Shown here piece by piece: positions 59,030-64,000 of a stretch of DNA of 64,000 nucleotides. This stretch comes from Eublepharis macularius. Its lineage: Eukaryota; Chordata; Lepidosauria; Squamata; Eublepharidae. Under the pieces are notes generated by a model. That model ran no database searches. It was not told the DNA's origin and saw only the letters and a program-made list of their open reading frames with translations. A program made the position numbers and the translations under genes. Within the stretch, counting starts at the first letter, position 1, and each line of letters starts with the position of its first letter. The stretch spans positions 12,909,001-12,973,000 of the forward strand of contig NC_072800.1 of NCBI RefSeq assembly GCF_028583425.1, read 5' to 3'.

Positions 59030-59280
59030 AGCAACAACAACAACATTCCATTTATATACCGTCCTTCAGGACAACTTATTGCCCACTCAGAATGGTTTAC
59101 AAAGTGTGTTATTATTATCCCCACAACAATTACCCTGTGAGGTGGGTGCAGCTGAGAGAACTCTAAAAGAGCTGTGACTGACCCAAGGTCACCCAGTTGG
59201 CTTCAAGCGAAGGAGTGGGGAATCAAACCTGGCTCTCCATATTAGAGTCCCACCACTCTTAACCACTGCACCAAACAGAC
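59030..59280 (-). mobile_element. tRNA-headed SINE (Sauria type)
   Basis: (AAC)n, then ccatttatataccgtccttc, and at the far end gtcccaccactcttaaccac, the complement of box A. Confidence 0.9.
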
Positions 59281-59444
59281 CCTTCTAAGCCTACTGACTG
59301 TACTGGATTTAGGATGATTAGGATGTCTTGTGGCACCTTAAAGAATTTGGTAGCCTTTACAGTGCCACAAGATTCTTTGTTATGAGAGTTCATTGCCGTC
59401 CTGTCTGGGCTAGCAACACCTGCTGACAAAGGAGTGGGTGGACG

Positions 59445-59620
59445 GGCTGATGCTCCATGGTAGTGCATCTGCTTTGTGTGCAGAAGGTTCTAGGTTCAAT
59501 CCCCAGCATCTCCAGTTAAAAGGACTAGGTAGTAGGTGATGTGAAAGACCACAGCCTGAGACCCCGGAGAGCCACTGCCAGTATGAGTAGACAATGCTGA
59601 CCTTGATGAGCTGAGGAAGA
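59445..59620 (+). mobile_element. tRNA-derived SINE, second family
   Basis: gctccatggtagtgcatctg, ttctaggttcaatccccagc (box B), tccagttaaaaggactaggt, gaccttgatgagctgag. A different body from the Sauria-type copies. Confidence 0.8.
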
Positions 59621-59629
59621 ATAGGCAGA

Positions 59630-59800
59630 GTTGCCAACTTCCATTTCTGGAATTACAACTGATCTCCTCCAGGTCCTCTGGAGAAAATGGTTGCTACGAG
59701 CAGTAAACACTATGTTATACCCTACGGAGGTCCCTTCCTTCACCAAACCTTGCTCTACCCAGGCTCTACCCCCAAATCTCCAGGAATTTCCCACCTCTAA
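59630..59800 (-). repeat. GTTGCCAG-type repeat
   Basis: agagttgccaacttccattt, gatctcctccaggtcctctg, ctacccccaaatctccagga: complement of the family. Confidence 0.65.
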
Positions 59801-60173
59801 ATACAAGGCAGGTTCATGTGTTCATGGGACAGTGCCCAACACCATTTCCACCTTTCATTATTGGCGTCAGGATGCTGCCATCAGTCCCAGTCTCCAATCT
59901 GGCGACTGGGGAGGGGCCAGGCTTTATCGTCAGCAAACTGTACAGAGACGTATCCACGCATACAGTACGAGTGGTGTCTTCTGTTGAATGGCGCCTTGAC
60001 GTTGAAAGTCAAGGTCCAGTAGTTATGTGCTGACAGGTGAAAGGAAAGTGATAAATGTTTGCTCTTCCCCACAGGAACAGCTCCCCTGGCTGATAAACTG
60101 TCCTGGTTTGCAGAGCACAGTTTGCTATTATATGCTCTGAGACCATTCTTAATAACATGTTTATAGCTGTTAG

Positions 60174-60502
60174 CAGGGCTTTTTTTCTGGGAAAATAGGT
60201 GGTGGAACTCAGTGGTGGCACTCAGGACCACACAATGACGTCACTTTGGGTCAGCTGGAACAAGGGGGGGTGTTAAAGTTTAAATCACCCTCGGCGAAAA
60301 TGGTCACATGGCCGCTGGCCCCTTCCCCTGATTTCCAGACAGAGGGGAGTTTAGATTGCCCTTCACACCGCTGGAGTTGCGCGGAGGGCAATCTAAACTC
60401 CCCTCTCTCTGGAGATCAGGGGAAGGGGCCACCGGCCATGTGACCATTTTCAAGAGGTGCCGGAACTCTGTTCCACCTCATTCCAGCTGAAAAAAAGCCC
60501 TG
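60174..60502. mobile_element. Palindromic hAT-like element, copy 9
   Basis: GCTGTTAG duplicated perfectly at 60166-60173 and 60503-60510. It abuts a foldback B arm. Confidence 0.93.
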
Positions 60503-60510
60503 GCTGTTAG

Positions 60511-61165
60511 AAAAGAGCAAGAGTCCAGTAGCACCTCTAAGACTAACAAAATTTGTGGTAGGGTAGGAGCTTTCGTGAATCACAGCTCACTTCTGAGCTG
60601 TGGCAACAGTAAGAGCAGGAGTCCTGGGGCAGCGTCCTGGCAGGCGCCAGTGTCACTTTACACAAATAGCTCTTGTGTAGGCACCAAAGTAGCATGTTGT
60701 ATGGTTGCCAACCTCTAAGTGGGGCCTGGAAATCTCCTAATAATAAATAATATTTGATTTATATACCACCCTTCAGGACAGTTAACACCTGCTCAGAGCG
60801 GCTTATAAAGTGTGTTATTATCATCCCCGCAAAAATCTCCTTGTGAGGTGGGTGTGGCTGAGAGAGAGCTAGAAGCTGTGACTGAGCCAGGTCACCCAGC
60901 TGGCTTCAAGGGGAGGAGTGGGGAATCAAACCTGACTCTCCAGATTAGAGTCCCGTCGCTCTTAACCACTATACCAAACTGGAATTTCAATGGAGATCAG
61001 TTCCTTTGGAGCAAATATGTGGAAGGGTACCTGAAGAAGTGATCTGTGACTCATGAAAGCTCCTATCCTACCACAAATTCTGTTAGTCTTATAGGAGCTA
61101 TTGGACTCTTGCTCTTTTCTACGGCTACAGACAGACGAACACGGCTACCCATCTTGATCTATGTT
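60511..61165. repeat. Foldback family B with nested insertions
   Basis: Left arm 60511-60597 (aaaagagcaagagtccagta) and right arm 61022-61165 (ctcttgctcttttctacggc) belong to one element type. Between them lie a GTTGCCAG-type repeat (60704-60735, 60985-61020), itself split by a SINE (60738-60983). Confidence 0.65.
60738..60983 (-). mobile_element. tRNA-headed SINE (Sauria type), nested
   Basis: tttgatttatataccaccct, gtgacctgg complement region, and tcgctcttaaccactatacc, the complement of box A. Confidence 0.88.
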
Positions 61166-61538
61166 TATGGCTGTTTGTAAAAGATACAGCCCGGGGTGTT
61201 CTGAAATAATTGTGCAATTTACTTATTTACCCACCCTTGACCTCCATCTCCCTGACTGGTAAACCTGTGTCACAGGAACCACAAGACTTCCAGGAATCCT
61301 GTTAACTGGGATTTGTTGCCCAGCACCCAGGGGCTGTGCAGATCAGAGAGGAAGCAGCAGGTACTTTCACCTGCACGATCAGCAGGTTAATATTTTCTTC
61401 AAAAAACTCTGATATTGAAGATTTGACAACCCCTACTTTTTATTGCATTCTTTTAAATTTTGTAATTTAGAAATGCTCGAACCATAGCGCGTATAACCAC
61501 GAAGGCAATAATTCGTTTTTTTTTATTCTAAAGGCAGA

Positions 61539-62607
61539 CAATACATCCCAGCTGCCATCGTTGCCTTTAACAGCAAAGTAGGCTCACAATTTTTATACGG
61601 AGCACCTGTGTGGGTTGAAGTCTGTGGAGAATCGATTGACTCCCTCCTCCATCATTTTCTTCAGAAAATTACTGGTGCCCCTAACTGTGTAGCTGGAGTA
61701 TCGTTGAGGGCAGAATTGGGACTTAGGTCCTTTGAAGCACGGGTATGGGCGGCAACTTTTAGGTTTTGGATTAAAACCCTGTTCTCCACTGAATCAAATG
61801 GCTACTTGCACCTGCTACAGACCGATTGCTATCAAAGCCCTTGGAGTAAATTGATCGAAAACCGTGTCCAGGCCTTGGGCATTAACCCTCATAATCTGAA
61901 AGAACAAGGGCCTTCAGCAGCTCTTTCCTTGATCTTAGGTTGTCTGAGTGAACTGGATTATAGAAGTACTATGAGAAGAGCACGTAGAGTATGCTCACCG
62001 ATATACTTGGGTTTAACATTGCCACAATCCCTTCCAGCTTACCTCGATTTCTTGACAGTTCCACGTTATCGACGATTATTTATGTTAGTCAGATTGAACA
62101 CCCTTCCATCAGGAGAGTTGCTGGGACGCTTAAATAGGGTTCCCTGTTCTGAGCGATTCTGCCAATGTGGCTCTGGCCAAATAGACACTCTTCAACACTG
62201 TCAATTTGAATGTAATATTCTAAACGTGGTAAGCAGGGCTTTTTTCCAGCAGGAACACGGGGGAACGGAGTTCCAGAACCTCTTGAAAACGGTCACATGG
62301 CTGGTGGCCCCGCCCCCTGATCTCCAGACAGAGGGGAGTTTAGATTGCCCTACACGCCGCTCAGGGGGTGGGGCCACCAGCCATGTGACCATGTGACCAT
62401 TTTCTCTGAGGGCAACCCACTGAGTTCCAGCACCTCTTTTCCCAGAAAAAAAGCCCTGGTGGTAAGAGACAGATGGATTAAGCCCTATATCCAGGATCTA
62501 GGAAGTATAGAGGACAATTTGAGGCTCCTTTTAGCAGGGGTGGATTTTAATACTACTTTAGCAGTAGCCAAGTTCCACTCCCAATCGGTTAAAGAAAAAA
62601 CTTGCTA
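61539..62607 (+). pseudogene. Non-LTR retrotransposon-like ORF, C-terminal part, split by a hAT-like insertion
   Basis: An open frame covers about 61539-62233: YIPAAIVAFNSKVGSQFLYG, then PNCVAGVSLRAELGLRSFEA, ARVWAATFRFWIKTLF, and RLNTLPSGELLGRLNRV followed by CSERFCQCGSGQIDTLQHC. The CxCG..DTLQHCxFEC cluster looks like the terminal zinc knuckle of LINE ORFs. The 3' part resumes at 62467 (RDRWIKPYIQDLGSIEDN) to a TAA at 62606. The break is exactly the hAT copy at 62234-62458. No reverse-transcriptase core is present. I cannot name the clade. Not a host gene as far as I can see. Confidence 0.6.
62234..62458. mobile_element. Palindromic hAT-like element, copy 10, inside a LINE-like ORF
   Basis: GTGGTAAG duplicated perfectly at 62226-62233 and 62459-62466. 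Shortest copy, with part of the central palindrome missing. Confidence 0.93.
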
Positions 62608-63313
62608 AATTTTAATACTATACAGATTATATATTAAAAGACTTTTCCTATTTTAACTCTAATTCTAGTGTGGCACTGCTCAGAGCCGAATAGGCTGTAT
62701 GAGCAGTATCATTAAAGGAAGTAAATTTTGTCATCTTCCATGAGTCTCAGCGAGAAAGGTAGATTATAAATAAAATTAATAAGAGTGACTTAATGGCAGT
62801 TAATAATTAATTATACAAATAATTAATTGTTCATGAATAGCATAAAGGGCAGATGATTTAATCCATTCTTTAATTGGCTGACAACAATATTTGTGTGGAA
62901 ATGAAAAGAACATTACTGGTCATTAATGGACTTTTCTAATCTTAATTACTTCTGCTGTCTTGCTTATTTGATGTTTAAAAGTCTTATTTTTTAACCAAAG
63001 ATTTGACATTTTTCTTAGATATGAAAATTGCCTCATTGTGAGCTCTGATATTTGAAATTCAGCCACATGGCTGAAATGGTGCAACTATAAAAGCTTTTGT
63101 GAATAAAAGCTATGAAGGGTCTGGCTTGGGAATCTGAGAGGAAAATAACTGAATTGTAAGCATGCCCAGGCTCTGCTGCTACCCTAGCCAAGATGAGAAA
63201 GGGAATTGTAATAGTCTTCTGTGTGCTGCTGAACATTTGAGCTTACTACCAGACCCTGTTGTGGTTTGCTATTTTAACAACTACCAGATGATTCAATTCA
63301 CCATACATGGAAT

Positions 63314-63639
63314 CAGGGCTTTTTTTCTGAGAAAAGAGGTGGTGGAACTCAGTGGTGGAACTCAGGACTGCACAATGAGGTCACGTTGGGTCAGCTGGAA
63401 CAAGGGGGGAGTTTTTAAAAGTTTAAATTGCCCTTGGTGAAAATGGTCACATGGCTGGTGGCTCCGCCCCCTGATCTCCAGACAGAGGGGAGTTTAGATT
63501 GCCCTCCATGCCATGGTGTGGAGGGCAATCTAAACTCCCCTCTGTCTGGAGATCAGGGGGCGGGGCCACCAGCCATGTGACCATTTTCACGAGGTGCTGG
63601 AACTCAGTTCCACTGCGTTCCCGCTGAAAAAAAGCCCTG
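63314..63639. mobile_element. Palindromic hAT-like element, copy 11, with transplanted right flank
   Basis: Left flank CATGGAAT; right flank AGACAATC. The right flank is the target site of copy 8, so this copy travelled with 336 bp of that flank. Confidence 0.92.
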
Positions 63640-63975
63640 AGACAATCTGACTTAGAGAGGACAGCAATACTCATGTTGGTCTCTTTAAAGGAAGCGTTGT
63701 CACTTTCATTTTGTATTTATATATTCACAGTAGAGTAGTACGGTACTGCAGGTGTGGGAGAGAACTTTCAAAAACATGGAAGAAATAAAAAGAGAATAAC
63801 AGGAAAGTCTATGCAAAGATGGGGTTACTGTTACAGAAGGAAAGTTCATCTGGGCAGTTGCATCCTGCTGTGCTTGTGTGGTCAAGCAGACAAGCTATAG
63901 GAGCACTTCTGGGGTTTAAGCTCCAGCATATGAATGGGAAGCATTCAGCCTCTACAGTTCAGCAAGAAACAGTAC
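63640..63975. repeat. Second copy of the 336-bp segment at 54002-54337
   Basis: About 95% identical to 54002-54337 by eye count. Followed by catggtaa and a new element start. Confidence 0.92.
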
Positions 63976-63982
63976 ATGGTAA

Positions 63983-64000
63983 CAGGGCTTTTTTTCTGAG
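63983..64000. mobile_element. Start of another palindromic hAT-like element, cut by the window edge
   Basis: cagggctttttttctgag, the same 18 bases as the start of copy 11, including its ctgag variant. Confidence 0.8.

Noticed and set aside
61608..62396. 262-codon frame as a host gene
   Set aside because: Its first codon is GTG within a longer frame. The sequence has a LINE-like zinc knuckle, and its last third is a hAT element.
38040..64000. AHRR or another known neighbour of EXOC3
   Set aside because: No segment resembling bHLH-PAS or any other family exon was seen on either strand; short exons could still be missed.

Overview
The window is vertebrate nuclear DNA and reads as a squamate reptile (lizard-like). 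It holds spliced genes with long introns and two CpG-island promoters. It is also crowded with tRNA-headed SINEs of the squamate (Sauria-type) kind, 5S-rRNA-headed SINEs, CR1 LINE 3' ends, foldback repeats and hAT-like non-autonomous transposons. The squamate call rests on recognising these repeat types by eye; the species is not identified (a gecko is only a guess).

Two host genes are supported, both on the minus strand. EXOC3 (exocyst subunit Sec6) is complete. Its non-coding exon 1 lies in the CpG island near 37.4 kb, the start codon is at 27854, and 12 coding exons run to a stop at 11038. The spliced frame is 745 codons plus stop, the same length as the mammalian protein. About 3 kb beyond its 3' end, on the same strand, PDCD6 (ALG-2) begins in a second CpG island at 7.1-7.8 kb. 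Its first three coding exons (7381-7329, 7198-7137, 1839-1795) are present and the rest lies left of position 1. In mammals the order along the transcribed strand is PDCD6, AHRR, EXOC3; here EXOC3 precedes PDCD6 with no AHRR between.

Layout: 1-7.1 kb is PDCD6 introns; 7.1-7.8 kb is the PDCD6 promoter; 7.8-10.5 kb is repeat-filled intergenic DNA; 10.5-27.9 kb holds the EXOC3 coding exons; 27.9-37.4 kb is EXOC3 intron 1, with a tandem array, foldbacks and several DNA transposons; 36.9-37.6 kb is the EXOC3 promoter. From 38 to 64 kb no host gene is recognised. That stretch is a nest of mobile elements, including ten complete or nearly complete copies of one palindromic hAT-like element, most with clear 8-bp target duplications, plus the start of another at the right edge.

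The most interesting signals are in the repeats. (1) Two foldback elements carry a hammerhead-ribozyme-like core. (2) In some copies of a retroposed foldback family the two arms share private variants, which suggests snap-back synthesis or arm conversion; two copies sit at the same position of the same host repeat beside the two promoters. (3) At the right edge a hAT copy plus 336 bp of flank has been copied and seems to start again. Coding function comes only from EXOC3 (vesicle tethering) and PDCD6 (a calcium-binding adaptor); the remaining open reading frames are repeat- or GC-derived.
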